64,000 nt of DNA, taken from Labia minor. Its lineage: Eukaryota; Arthropoda; Insecta; Dermaptera; Spongiphoridae. This document shows positions 11,153 to 23,792 of the stretch, in pieces. Under the pieces are notes generated by a model, which was not told where the DNA came from, ran no database searches, and saw only the letters and a list, made by a program, of their open reading frames with translations. The position numbers and the translations under genes are program-made. Position 1 is the first letter of the stretch. Every line of letters starts with the position of its first letter. The stretch spans positions 38,157,787-38,221,786 of the forward strand of contig OY720346.1 of assembly GCA_963082975.1 (NCBI GenBank), in the 5' to 3' direction.

Positions 11153-11937
11153 AGTTAATAATAAAATAAATAACATTTCAGCCTCACATATCAATGACAC
11201 ATAATCAATCAAAAATTAATTATAATAATCATTCGTTTATATTTTATTTTTATTCTTGAGAAAAAGTTAAATAATTAATTTAAAAGAGTTAGATTATATA
11301 TTTTCATTAAAAAAAAATTAATCATTAAAAAGCACCAATGGTTCACTTTTTATTTTATTTTAAATTGAATTAAAAATAAATAAATGACAATCACAATTTT
11401 TTTTATAATGGAAAATACAAAAAAAAAAACTTTATTTGAATATAATATATCTAAAAAAATGTTAAAAAACAACAGCAATTTATAGATAAATATATAACAC
11501 GTATTTTCCTTTGTTTTTGAAAAATACAACTAACTCTCTCTTCTCAATATTTTAATAAAATATATATGAAAATAAAAAAAAAATATTAGGTAATTGATAA
11601 TAAATATATAGAGCTTTTATTTCACGATATAAGGTTTATGTGAATATACCACCAATTATTTATTTTTATTATTATTTTTTTTTTTTTTAGAAAAAAAGAT
11701 TTTTCAGTTTTTAACTTTAAGTATTTTTACTAAATTTAATATTTAAAAATTTAACTATAAACCCTCGTTGTGGGATATTTTATAATATTTTAAAAAACTA
11801 AAACTAAACTATTAACATGGATAATAAAAATTTGATTTCTTTATTTGATTAGTTAATATTAAATTACTCCATCATTGAGGTGTTGTAAATTGTAGTATTT
11901 TTAATGAAAATACTATTGTTATATTTTCTAAACAATA
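11153..11937. other. AT-rich intergenic DNA
   Basis: Contains long A and T runs and no supportable feature. Confidence 0.4.
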
Positions 11938-12150
11938 TGAAATGGCATGAATTGGTTTCCCATCCGCCGTACTCCCCAGTCATGCTCCCCTTCCCTTAAG
12001 CGATTATTTCCTGTTTATAGATCGCAAGAGAATGTATGGTGGAAAGAAATTTAGCTCCAATAATGAAATCGTTGATTCTGAGGTCTATTTTAGGGCTAAA
12101 GAGGAATTTATAATTTTTAGAGTTACTTTAATCGAAGTATGTTCTAAAAT
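11938..12150 (+). pseudogene. Degenerate mariner transposase C-terminal relic
   Basis: Conceptual translation across frames gives HELVSHPPYSP and a following Pro-rich stretch. It resembles the conserved 'PPYSPDLAPCDYFLF' part of mariner transposases, as in the better-preserved copies at 16884 and 19086. Frames are broken and the last catalytic Asp is not readable, so it cannot be active. No inverted repeats were found. Confidence 0.5.
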
Positions 12151-13410
12151 TCTTTCAAACGCATTCACTTTTTGTGTTTTTATTATAGGGCGAGAAATAT
12201 AAATAGAAACCCTAATACTTTGTGTTAAAGCATTCTTTAAAATGATTTCCCAAAATTAATCATATACCCAATTGTAGAATAATATAAATTAATTAAGAAT
12301 TCAATGTTTAGTTTTCTTAATGTTTTTATCATTTATTTATGATAATATGGTAATTAAATTCTAAGCGAGTAGGTATATATTTTTTATTTTTCCTCAGTAT
12401 GAATTGTGTTGGTCTTAATGAATCTGAGAGAACACAATTCATTGGGAAGGGAAGGTGGTGGAAGACTGTTTATCAGTTGACGCCTCCCGTGCTAATTTCC
12501 CGTCATTCAATTGCACTGACTCGGCTTGAGATTAAGTGATAATAACGGGGTTGGCACGTGGCGCATTCCGTTTAAGCCCTTTTGCCACTTCTACTCCCTC
12601 AAACGAACACCACCCCATCCTCCCTCCCCCATTCATGAATCCAGCATTCCAGGCACGTCACCGGAAGCCAATTGTCTCCACGTCACGCCTTTTCTGTCTC
12701 TCGATCTCTGAAGCTGTTTTCTGTTGCTCAGCAACTTTGACAAGTTCGCCTAACCCCCCAACCTCACCACTCATACCATATACACTCCGTCCATCGACCA
12801 CGTCCCAAGCACAAAATACAACAACAAAGTTCAATATTGCTTTTAATAGATATTTCAATCAGAAATTTTTCTAAGAGAATTTGACCTATATATATAAGTA
12901 TATATATATAATTCTTTCTTTTAAATAGTTTGAGAACACAAGAAAACCAATAATAAAAAGAATGAAATTTTACAGAGGAAGGAAATAAATAAGAATGAGG
13001 GAGTGAGAAGGATAAAGTAGATATTTTGATTTGAAAATCATTTCTATCGGAAATAGAAAGAAGAAAAATAAATTAAGAAACTCAAAATCAGATATAGAAT
13101 TCGATTTTGACAAATATGAAAAAATATAAAAAAAAGAAAAAGAAAAAAAAAGTAAAATAAAAAAAATTCATCCCTCTCACAATCAATAAGTTAATTTCAA
13201 TCATCATTTTTTATTTGAGGTAAATCAATTTTCTAATCAAAACAATTTATGTTTTTCTTCATCAATTTAACCTTTCATTATTATTTTAATAATTTATTTC
13301 AACATTATTTTAACAAAAAGTTTAATTAAATTTTAATATCAAAAATAAAATATTTATTATTCATAACATTATAAAAATTTTCATTATCTAAAAGATAAAT
13401 GTTTATACGC
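12151..13410. other. Intergenic DNA with a GC-rich island at 12480-12860
   Basis: The island is far more GC-rich than its surroundings. On the minus strand 12661-12858 is open for 66 codons, begins at TTG rather than ATG, has a hydrophobic start and contains a KRR basic site. The plus strand is also open. I recognise neither product. It could be an exon, a decayed gene or a regulatory island. The rest is AT-rich with polypurine runs (13080-13165). Confidence 0.3.
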
Positions 13411-13632
13411 CATGCAGTCTGGTGGTCAACGCACTTGGCTCTCATCCTCGAAATTACTGTCCTGGAAAGGGAATTTCTCTAGCTAAGGTCTATAGAATGG
13501 AGTCCACCCAGGAAGCTACTTTTTAAAAATAGGGCCCCTGATCAAGAAAATCAAGATAAAGGTTGAGAGAATCCGTCTATCAGATCATAGAGCACCTTTA
13601 CCCCGCTTAGAATAGAATATACAAAAGTCAGA
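13411..13632 (+). mobile_element. SINE copy (family with conserved tail)
   Basis: Shares GGAATTTCTCTAGCT, the GATCAAGAAAATCAAG block, AAAGGTTGA and the ACAAAAGTCAGA-like tail with the copies at 22868, 30700, 38047 and 61700. Its tRNA-like head is degenerate. Confidence 0.65.
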
Positions 13633-14240
13633 TTTATTTTTTTGTTAATAGATGAATTTAATCATTAAGATGCTAAGAGATTAATTCGTTGAAGCTCTTT
13701 GTAATATTTTGATTTTTTTTTCATCTCAATAGTGAGTTGTACGAGAAATATAGAAAATTAAAATTTAAATATTTTATGTTCCGATTTTATAATTCTTTTC
13801 TCTTTAGTTTATAATGTTACATAGTATATTCAATTCAATTGGCTGAATTTTATTTTTTACCTAACTGAATGTTTTCATTCACTTGCCTTGATGCAATATC
13901 CATGATATGAATAAAAATTGGATTAGAGTGATATATACTATGTTATAAGGATAAAAAATAATCAATGTGTGTAATAAAAAAAAAATTAAAATTATAATAT
14001 TAGGGTAAGTATCAGTAGTTGACATAATAAGACATATCTGTCTAAACATTTATAAATGCGCGGTGTATGAAAGTAATTCCTTCGCTATTGAAGATGTGTA
14101 AATATAAAAGCTTTGAGTCACCGTCTGGGTAAATGGCATAACAATTACTTTTTATAGAATCGAATAAATCGATATTTTAATATTTTGTTCTTTGAATGAA
14201 TAATAATGCAAATCATTAATTTTAATTTTTATTTTTTTTT
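13633..14240. other. AT-rich intergenic DNA
   Basis: No supportable gene or repeat end. Confidence 0.4.
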
Positions 14241-14600
14241 ACTATCTCTGGCGAGATAGTATTGCGATCATGAAATTTTCGATGTCGAGATTTTGATGTT
14301 TTTATACGTTTTAAAGGTCCCTGATTCGTAATTTTCTATCAACTTTTGAGAATTGTAGCTTATTCGGAAGAGAGTCATTACCTACCACGTTTTCATTTTT
14401 TCCCTCTAAATTGACCGTAAAAATAAAGATATATGTTTGATAATTTTTTTAAAAATTGTATAAAACTGCTATATATAAAATTTCAGCTTGATTGAATCGT
14501 TGAAAGTACCGGAATTAATTTTTTAACGCTGCAAATCCCGCGCCAACACGTGACGTGGTGCCATCAACAAAAAGCCAAACACGCGCTGGTTTAATAAATA
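14241..14600 (-). mobile_element. Family A repeat, 3'-truncated copy
   Basis: Begins with the end hairpin ACTATCTCTGGCGAGATAGT and runs through the conserved interior (TTTCAGCTTGATTGAATCG, TGACGTGGTGCCATCAA). It stops at TTTAATAAATA and lacks the other end. It abuts a Helitron-like 3' fragment. Confidence 0.75.
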
Positions 14601-14840
14601 GTACCGGGATCTCGAGCCTCGGCTCGGTATTTAAGTTAAAAAAAAATGGTTCATTATTATTGGATTTGGCTGGTAATATTAATACCTGAGACACTCTCGC
14701 TCTACCCTTTAAAAAATATTGATATATAATTCTTTAATTATTTATTACAATTATTAAATGTTACACATTTGCATCAATCTGATTAAAATGAATGAACTTG
14801 TGCTCCTCAATAATACATAAATATATAATATATACATATA
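14601..14840 (-). mobile_element. 3' fragment of a Helitron-like element
   Basis: GAGCCTCGGCTCGGTA hairpin sequence plus about 200 bp closely match 15075-15275 in the same orientation, so the two are copies of one element's 3' region. No 5' part is present here. Confidence 0.55.
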
Positions 14841-15074
14841 TTTTTTTTTATAGTGTTTTTTGAAAAACTATTTAGCGCCCCAAGTAGTTATAAAAAAAAC
14901 TAAAGACAAAAAAACGTGCTTTGCAGCTTTTCGGAATTAAAAAATTATTTAATATTTGGAAATATATCCGACTTAGAAATAGAAAAATATGTCTATTTAA
15001 TAATATTAGATCATATTTATTCAATAATTTATTTTGAATAAGATATTCTTTAATTATCATTTTAAATTAATATA
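14841..15074. other. AT-rich spacer between two repeat copies
   Basis: A 62-codon open frame on the minus strand has only Leu/Ile/Asn-rich, AT-driven composition. No feature is supported. Confidence 0.4.
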
Positions 15075-15686
15075 CCGGGACCCCGAGCCTCGGCTCGGTA
15101 ATTAAGTTAAAAAAAAATAATTCATTATTATTGGGTTTGGCTGATAATATTAATACTTGAGACACCGAGCTGATATACAATTCTTTAATTATTTATTACA
15201 ATTATTAAATGTTGCATCATTGCATCAATCTGATTAAAATAAATGGAACTTGGGGTCCTCAATAATACACATAAATATGTATTATTAGGTATGTTTCTAA
15301 GTGCATGTAAATTTTTTTTTTATTGGAAAAATGATAAATATATATCGTAATTTATAATTATAAAATATTATTAAAATATATATTTTTAATTTTATTTCGA
15401 AATTATATAAAAAATTTTAAAATATTTTAAATATAAACAAATATTAATACAATATCCTTTAAAAAAAGGCGGGAGTCAAATTTCAATATGGATGTCATTT
15501 GTGACGTGATCCATATATAAATTTAAATTAAGAAAAATTAATGAAGATGCATTATTCCTGAGATGTGATCAATAAAACTCAATTTTTCTTTATAAATACT
15601 ATATCTAGTGTGAATTTCAAAAAAATCGTTAGAGCGGTTTTTGAGAACCCATGGCCATACAAACAATTTTAGTTAGCATAAGAAGA
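15075..15686 (-). mobile_element. Non-autonomous Helitron-like element
   Basis: On the minus strand the 5' end reads TCTTCTTATGCTAACTAAAA, preceded by A. It continues with CCGCTCTAACGATTTTTTTG and the ACGTCA-containing block found in other Helitrons here (49969, 34202). The 3' part carries the CCGAGCCGAGGCTCGG hairpin, but I could not identify a clean CTRR terminus. No Rep/helicase is present. Confidence 0.55.
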
Positions 15687-16883
15687 TAATATTATTTATT
15701 AATTTTAATTTATAATTTAATTAATTAAATTTAATTAAAATTTAATACATGGTAAATTTCGAGTGGAGACATTCCAGATTTTTTTAGTATTAACATCAAT
15801 ATTAAATAATATTATTTGAATGTCCATATTAGCTAATTTTAAGGATGTCAACTACATGTGCTTTTATATACTAATGTTACAAAAATTTTAAAAAATAAAA
15901 GAAATAAGAAAATTGCATTGGTTTGAAGATAAATTCTTCATTAATAACAAATGAATCATATGACCCAAAACTCAAATTGATATCTGATAAAAAACAGAAG
16001 ATATCAAATTTTTCTCATAAAGTTGTCCTTATAGTGTCAACTACTGGTACATTCACTTTCTTATAAATAGGATATACTTAATTAATACTTATTCAATAAA
16101 AATCTTTAAAATTTAAAACCAGTTTGTGTTCTAGTTACGTTTTCATAAATTAATTAAAAAAATTTTTATCTTATTTACTTGAAAAATTATTACTTAATTT
16201 AGATTTATCTTTTCTGTTTTAAAAAAAATTAAAAAAAACAAATTTAAAAATTTAAATCTATTTATTTTCATTTTAGTTAGTCCTAATAAAAACAATTTTA
16301 TTTAAATATAAAATTTCTCAAATTATATGAGTGAAAATTTTAAAAATATGACTAAAGTATTATTCTATTTCTAAATATTATTCTAAGTATATATTGAAAC
16401 AAAAATGATGAAAATTAGAATGCAAAAAAATGAAAAAGAATAAAGAGACGTAGGCAATGCTGATCAACTAATTTGTATTCATTTAGTGTAGTTTTTCAAT
16501 TATTATTCATTTGATTTCAATCCAATAATGTTTGTTTATATATATATATATATATATACATTTATCTTCATTTCTTCTCATTTTGAAAATTAATTGATAT
16601 ACTTATTCATTGATAAATGTAAAATGCAATTAAAATAGGTGAACGTTAAATTTTAATTATTTTGATATTTTCAACAGATGCATTTGAATTTTAAAAAATA
16701 GGAAATATATGTGTACATTCTGTTAATATATAATATAAGATATAATAGATAATAATCAAATTATATAAATATAAATAAAATAGTTTTTTGTTCAATTTAT
16801 TTATATTATTCTTTTCAAAAAAATAAATAAATCTGATAATATTAGTTGAAACAATATTTAATTAGTAAATATATATATTCTCC
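15687..16883. other. AT-rich intergenic DNA
   Basis: Contains a TA microsatellite near 16536-16558. No gene found. Confidence 0.4.
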
Positions 16884-17213
16884 TCAGATATGCCAGCGCT
16901 TCTTCCAATCGTCGAAGCACTTCTGAAATGCGCTTTTCGGTATGGCCATCAGCTCGTTCTTCGATTCCTGCTTTATCTTATCAAAACGCTTTCCTTTCAT
17001 TGATCTCTTCAATTTTGTGAATAGGAAAAAGTCACAGGGGGCTAAATCTGGTGAATACGGTGGTTGAGGCATGATTACGGTGTTATTTTTAGTGAAAAAA
17101 TCACAAACAAGCAATGATGTGTGATCTGGTGCATTATCGTGATACAGAATCCATGATTTGTTTTTCCACAATTCCGATCGTTTCAACCGTGTTGCTTCAT
17201 GCAAACGTTGCAT
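16884..17213 (-). pseudogene. mariner transposase fragment
   Basis: A 109-codon open frame encodes the C-terminal part of a mariner transposase. It has YHDNAPDHTS with the second catalytic Asp, then PPYSPDLAPCDFFLF with the third Asp about 34 residues later (DD34D type), ending KKRWHI before a stop. Mariner transposases are usually about 345 residues. The helix-turn-helix DNA-binding half and the first catalytic Asp are absent upstream (above 17220), and no inverted repeat flanks it. It is therefore a truncated copy that could not catalyse transposition. Confidence 0.85.
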
Positions 17214-18189
17214 AACTATGCATGCTTTTTTAAAGTGCTTGTATCACTTTTAAACATTTTTTGAGACAAAGTAGAATGTCACAGTCAACATTTTAAGTGC
17301 ATTGGAGCACTTTATTCCATTTTTAACGCACAATTTAATACAGATTCTTTGATTCATTTTTTTAAGTAAAAAATGAAGAACACACAAAAACGTGACTAAC
17401 ATTTTCAGTTATCAAAAACAAACTACTAATCGAAAATTGCTAATAATGTCAATATATGAGAAACATATGTGTACCAACATAACAAAAACAAAATTCAAAA
17501 TTCAAAATTCACCTTTTCTTTTTAACAGAACTCGCATATATATATCATTCTTCAATTTCTCTGATGTACTTTAAAGTATAGTCAAAAGAGTCCTGTGGGA
17601 ATAATAGGGTAGTTTATCACTTATAGCCTCGTCTGCGTCTTAATATATATATTTATTTCATATATCGTATAAAACTTATTTAGATTTTAATTATATTTTC
17701 TTTTTCTTTACTTTTTTGACTTTCGACGTAATGAAAAAACTTTCACCATTACACTCAATCGAACTGATGAATTATATATATATATAGTGTAGGGGTAGAT
17801 TGTATTAGAGGGTTGGTCAGACAGGCTAACCAGCTGTTGTACCGGGCATCTGTCATATCACACTAACTTGTCAAATTATTTTTCGTTAATTTTTTCCTTT
17901 TAAGTTTTTCTAATGCATTAAATACACTCATACACATTCTCTCTCTTTCTCTTTTTCATTCTATTGACAAATAAGAATCATTAAAAATAATAAATATTCA
18001 TTTTTTAACCTTTCTTTAAAAATAATAATTTAATTTTAATATTTATAATAATAAATATATAAATTCTTAAGATAGTACAAATATCACTTCTCAAAAGTTA
18101 ATAAGTTCTGAAATTAAATTATAGTCTTGGATAATAAAAGGCATTAATTAAAACGTTAATTAATTGCCAAAAAGATTCCAGAAAATAAG
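17214..18189. other. AT-rich intergenic DNA
   Basis: No ORF or repeat terminus I can support. There is a short TA tract at 17774-17786. Confidence 0.4.
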
Positions 18190-18759
18190 CTGGAGTGTCT
18201 CTACTCGACTATCTCGCAATTTGAATTGGATTAAATAACATATATTATATTTAAATTAAAATTAATTAATTATTAAATATAAATTAAAATTAATAAATAA
18301 TATTTTTTAAACCAGTGCTTGTTTGACGCTTTGTTAATGGCACCACGCCATGAGTAGACGCGTGATTTGCACTGTTAAAAAATTAATTCCGGTACTTTCA
18401 GCGATTCAATCAAGCTGAAATTCTATATATAGCAGTTTTATACAATTTTTAAAAAATTATCAAACATATATCTTTATTTTTACGGTCACTTTAGAGGAAA
18501 AAAATCAAAACGTTGTAGGTAATGACCTACTTCCAAATGAGTTACATTTCTCAAAAGTTGAATGAAAACTACGAATTTTGAATAATGCCCGTGTAATTTC
18601 ATTATTCTAGCTCAAACTGTCAATCTTCACTTCATACACACACACATACACAGAGACAGACAGACAGACAGACATTTTTCTCACTCTTAGTGAAAATGAC
18701 TCAGGGACCTTAGACATCAAAAATTTTCATAATCGCAATACTATCACTGGCGAGATAGT
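18190..18759 (+). mobile_element. Family A repeat, full-length copy
   Basis: About 570 bp. One end is CTGGAGTGTCTCTACTCG, with a small hairpin, then CTATCTCGC. The other is the hairpin ending GGCGAGATAGT. The interior carries a variable microsatellite (GACA repeats) and no ORF. The pair CTATCTCGC...GCGAGATAG is inverted near the two ends. It lacks coding sequence and its class is uncertain. Confidence 0.75.
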
Positions 18760-19085
18760 AAAAATAATACACTTATTTAAAATGCATAAAAATTATAAGC
18801 AAATGATACCATGAATCTTCTGTTAAGTCTTATTTATAATATTATCTCTATAAAAGTTTAATTTAATTTTAATATTTATTATAAATTTAATTTACATATA
18901 AATAAATATATAATTTTTTAAGAGTTGTACAAGTAGATGTATTGTAAAGATATAATTTATATTATTAACATTTATCTGAAAAAATTGAAATAATGATTAA
19001 TAGATGATAATAATTAATGATAGATATATTTATTCAATTTTACTTCTAACTTGCCAGGGAATACCCAAACATTCAAAATTTCATA
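18760..19085. other. AT-rich intergenic DNA
   Basis: Nothing recognisable. Confidence 0.4.
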
Positions 19086-19565
19086 CGAGAGCAGATCAAT
19101 AAGTCCTTGACTTTTTGAATTTCCCGTCTCTTAAATGAAATGGCAACACTGCTCCTGTCTACAGACAACCATCAGCTGACTCCTGACGAAATATGAACTA
19201 GTTTGATCTTTTTGTTTTTATTTGATTTTGGTTAATAGCGGACTACTTGGTGATTTGAGAAGAAATTGGAAAAAGTGAATTTCCATGAAAATCCATGAAT
19301 TGGAATCTGCCCTATTCTCCGGATTTAGCCCCGAGCGACTATTTCTTGTTTCCAAACTTTAAGAAATGACGGAAAGAGATTTGACTCCAACAATGAAACC
19401 ATCTCACAAACAAATACTTATTTTGATATTCTCGACAAATCTTATTTTTTAGAAGGGATTAAAAAATTGGGAAAATTAAAGGGGACTACGTTAAAATATA
19501 AATAATTTTTTATCCCAAAAACTGTGTTTCATTCAAAAAGTCACGAACTTATAGACCTGCCCTCG
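19086..19565 (+). mobile_element. Internally deleted mariner-like element
   Basis: Inverted termini CGAGAGCAGATCAATAAGT and ACTTATAGACCTGCCCTCG are flanked by TA on both sides (19084-19085, 19566-19567), the mariner target duplication. The interior keeps a C-terminal transposase piece (YSPDLAPSDYFLF then KRFDSNNE) without the N-terminal half. At 480 bp it is much shorter than an autonomous mariner (about 1.3 kb). A related copy is at 60183. Confidence 0.8.
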
Positions 19566-19567
19566 TA

Positions 19568-20172
19568 TCTTGTGAACCTGGGTTCAAACTTTACAAAATT
19601 CAAAGAAAATTTCCAATTCTTTCTATTTATAAAATGATTGAAATAGACATTTTGTCAAACAAATTGGTACGCCTTAGGTTTGATGTTTGATGTTTTATTA
19701 TGACTTTTAAATTACAAGTCAATTATATAAGTTACATATTTTATGAGAATATTTATTATAATAAATTTTTTTAAATTGTTGGCAGTTAAAGATAAAAGTA
19801 ATAATCGATAAAGTCACTGTCTTAATATAACTATTAATTTAGAATGATATAAATTTATTTTCTTGTAACCATGGAGTGAGAAAATTTCATTTCTCGGCTT
19901 ATTAAATTCTCAGTAAAGTGTCGTCGAAAATTTACTATTCTTCATTTTATTCAACAAACTAATTTGAAATCTCATTAGGATGCCTTTAGGTATTTCAAAT
20001 GTCCCCTCACCTTATCCAATCTAAACCACCCTCATTAGATATATTGTATCTAGTGGGTAGTTAAGGGCTTGCTTTGAAAAGTTGTACGGCTCGAGTGTGT
20101 TCCATTGTCTTGGTTCAAATTTAATTTCTAAACTACGTAGAAATAGATAAAAACATAAAACTGGCAATGTTT
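19568..20172. other. Intergenic DNA with a possible tRNA-like relic
   Basis: 20048-20123 contains AGTGGGTAGTTAAGG followed about 55 bp later by GGTTCAAATTT. These resemble A and B boxes of a tRNA-derived SINE head, but no cloverleaf is evident. Confidence 0.3.
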
Positions 20173-20560
20173 ACTATCTCGCCACAGATAGTATTACGAT
20201 CATGAAAATTTTCAATGTCGAAAATTTTGATGTTTTTATAGGTTTTGAAGGTCCCTGAATCATTTTCACTTAAGTGGAGAAAAATGTCTGTGCGTGTGTG
20301 TAAACAAGAAGCAAAAACGGTTTGAGCTTGAATCATGAAATTTGGTATACGGGCATTATTCAAAATTCGTAGTTTTCTATCAACTTTTGAGAAATGTAGC
20401 TCAACCGGTCATTACCTACAACGTGTTGATTTTTTTCCTCTAAAGTGACCGTAAAAATAAAGATATATGTTTGATAGTTTTTCACATGATTAAAAATAGT
20501 ATAAAACTGCTATATATAGAATTTCAGCTTGATTGAATCCCTGAAAGTTCCGGAATTAAT
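20173..20560 (-). mobile_element. Family A repeat, truncated copy
   Basis: Starts ACTATCTCGCCACAGATAGT and follows the consensus to TTCCGGAATTAATT, where homology stops. The other terminus is missing. Confidence 0.7.
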
Positions 20561-22867
20561 TATTTTAATTAATTATTTTAATTATTAAGACAAATAAATG
20601 GATTTTCGAATTATTTTCATTATTTATTTTAGAAAAGTTGATAAATCTTATTTTTCATTTATAAAATTTATTAATTTATGTAAATATATGGGCATATCGT
20701 ACTTATATAAATTATATATATATATATTATATATAAAGTATTATTCTTATATATATTCTAATAATATTCATAGCAATGTTATTTGCATCAATGGAAATTT
20801 GAAAAAAATATATAAATATTATATATTATATTGTGTATAATATATATTTTGAGATCCCAATGAGGATTTTGAAATGTTTTTTAACCAATATGAATGAAAT
20901 CAATATTTTATTTTTCTATAATAATCAAGGATTACTTTTTTATCAAATTGAACATTTACAAGTTTTTTTTTTTTGATTTCCATTTTTTTTTAATCCTTAA
21001 AAAAAATTAAAGTTTAAGAATCCGAATAATATTGAGCTTATAATCCATTGAGCCCCTCAGCTAATAATAATTCTGGTAATAATTTATAAAATAAAGTCGA
21101 GTTATATTATACATATATAATAATAACAGGCATGAAGGAAATAAATTAGGCTTTTCATCGAGGATATAATTTTCGTTTTGTTCAAATATAGACCTATATT
21201 TTCTCTTTAGAATTTATTAATAACTAAAATTGTATTTTGTTTCAGAGATTAAGTCAACTTCATTATGAATTGGCAATCATTTATAAAAGATTTTCACTAA
21301 TGGATCAAGAAAATGAATGGTATAAATATTCTAGGAATTTTATTTCTATAATCTTATATTTTCTTATAAACCAGTATTATAATAATATAAAATATTAAAT
21401 TATTTATTTTACGTAAAGGTATTGATGATTTCATGCGCATGTCTTTGAATTACCATACTAACTAATTAATAACTAACTATTTGCTTACTACTAGTAACTA
21501 ACTTTTACCATATAAACTACTACTAGCTAACTACTAATAACTAACTTTTACCATAGGAACTAACTAATAAGTAGTCTAAACATTGAAACTCGTATAATTT
21601 TGCATATATATGTAAAATCACCACCACTAATGTTTCGCTACACTTCTCCCTCGATGACAAACGGACATTAATATTATAAATTCCATAGAATAAAAATTAT
21701 TAGTATTTATTTATTAGTTTTCCCGATACTAATACTTTTCTTAATTTTTATTTGTTTATTTATATTAATTGTGAAAGCATTATGAACCGAAAAATAATGA
21801 AATGAATAGAAAATAATAAGATTGCATTATGATGATTTGCACGATCTCTAAGCATTTTCAAATATAGTAGTGTCACATGATGAGTAGAATAATTGAATGG
21901 GGGCAATACAGAATTACTCCCAACAAAATCTTTTGTAGTTTAATAGTACCACAGAGATAAATTAATTGACATTATTATATTGTAATTTATTAATGTGCTG
22001 AGTTTAAAATTTGATAATTAAAATTGAGAATATTTTTATTATTTAAAATTATTATAATTTTTCCAAATATAAAAAAGAGAGTTGTGTTAGTATAAAAAAA
22101 ATTCGTCAAAGCAAAATGCAATTAAATAGCGAATGAATGAATGAATGGCTTTACTGCTTCATAAGCATACCCACTCACACTCTCTCAATGAGAGATAAAC
22201 TATGCATGTATAAAATATATATATACTAGAATTGGTATGATGATGATGATGATAAAAGAATTGACAGCGTTATCAATCTTAAATCATATTCTAAAATGTT
22301 GATGGAATTAAAATAATAAAAAAAATCATCTCTTTGATATGCGAGACCATTTATTATATTATGCGGGCGAATTTTTATGTTGAAATGTCAATGCAGTTCG
22401 AGCAGCCGGTTCAAATTTGTTCCTATTATATTTTTTTTTTTTTTTTTTTTATTTTTTGATTAATCACTTTTTTGAACGTGGCAACTAGATTCAAACGATG
22501 GTTGAAGGGAGTGGAGAATGGAATATTAGCCCGAAAATGACTTGTATTACTCAGCAAATGGCGGGTCATAACTTTATCCTCCAAAATCATCCCATTTTTT
22601 TTTTTTTTGGTTACAAAATGTACGCAGTCACTCGTTTAATTTACTTTTAACTCGACAAATGGGGAATATATTTATTAAATTGAAGGCGAAATAGCATTTT
22701 TAATAGATAGATATCGATAAAAGTTCATTCCGTTTACAAACAACTAACAATTGGAAATATGATTTTTTTTTTAATGAAAAACAAACATTCATTGACCGGT
22801 GCAATTGGATTTAAGTAAAAAAAACCTCTGACTATTATACATCCTACGCATGGACAATTGGTTATAT
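20561..22867. other. AT-rich intergenic DNA with a degenerate tandem repeat
   Basis: 21440-21585 is built from TAACTAACTTTTACCATA-type units, about two repeats plus variants of TACTAACTA. Long T runs occur at 22431-22450. No gene was found. Confidence 0.4.
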
Positions 22868-23075
22868 TAATTTGGTGTTCTATGATCAGTAGAACGGGTC
22901 CTATCAACCTTTACCTTGATTTTCTGGATCGGAGGCGCAATCTTTTTCAAATAGCTCTCCAAATTTGATCCAGGAGCCTGAAAAATTCCCTTGCCAGCCT
23001 AGGGACTTAAACTCGACACCACGAGAATATGAGTCAATGCTGTTGCCTCCCACCTTGTGGCTCCTTCAGGATTTA
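22868..23075 (-). mobile_element. SINE copy
   Basis: Minus-strand copy of the SINE at 38047. It shares the GATCAGTAGAACGGGTCCTA and CCTTTACCTTGATTTTC blocks as seen on the plus strand, and a tRNA-like head at its right end. Confidence 0.7.
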
Positions 23076-23200
23076 AGTATACATAAGTATAAGTATATAT
23101 TAATTAATTGATATGGTTCAAAGAAAAATGATTTATAATTTAACCAAACTGATAAAACTACTTTAGTAATGATAATCTTATTTATCTATCGTATCTTTTT

Positions 23201-23324
23201 ACTATCTCGCCAGAGATAGTATTGCGATCACGTAAATTTTCGATGTCAAGATTTTTTAGTTTTTATACCTTTTGAAAGTCCCTGAGTCATTTTCACTAAG
23301 GTTGCGAAGAATGACTGTTTGTCT

Positions 23325-23362
<38 letters not shown>

Positions 23363-23792
23363 ACAAGATTACGAAAAAACCATTTGATCTAGATCTAGAA
23401 TAATGAAATTTGATACACGGGCATTATTCAAAATTCGTAGTTTTCATTCAACTTTTGAGAAATGTAACTCATCTGGAAGTAGGTCATTACGTACCACGTT
23501 TTCATTTTTTTTTCCTCTAAACTGACCGTAAAAATAAAGTTTTTCGCAGGATTAAAAATTGTATAAAACTGCTATATATAGAATTTCAGCTTAATTGAAT
23601 CGCTGAAAGTACCGGAATTAATTTTTTAACACTACAAATCACGCATCAGCACGTGATGTGGTGCCATCAACAAAGAGCCAAACACGCGCTGGTTTAATCA
23701 ATATTATTTATTAATTTAATTTAAATATAATATATGTTATTTAATCCCATTCAAATTGCGAGATAGTCGAGTGGAGATTCCAGACACTCCAG
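23201..23792 (-). mobile_element. Family A repeat, full-length copy
   Basis: 592 bp with both ends, ACTATCTCGCCAGAGATAGT at the left and GACACTCCAG at the right. A long TG microsatellite (23327-23360) has expanded inside it, at the place where the other copies have GACA or TCTG repeats. Confidence 0.78.

Noticed and set aside
20598..20840. 80-codon Tyr/Ile-rich frame
   Set aside because: AT-rich chance frame; no supporting signals.
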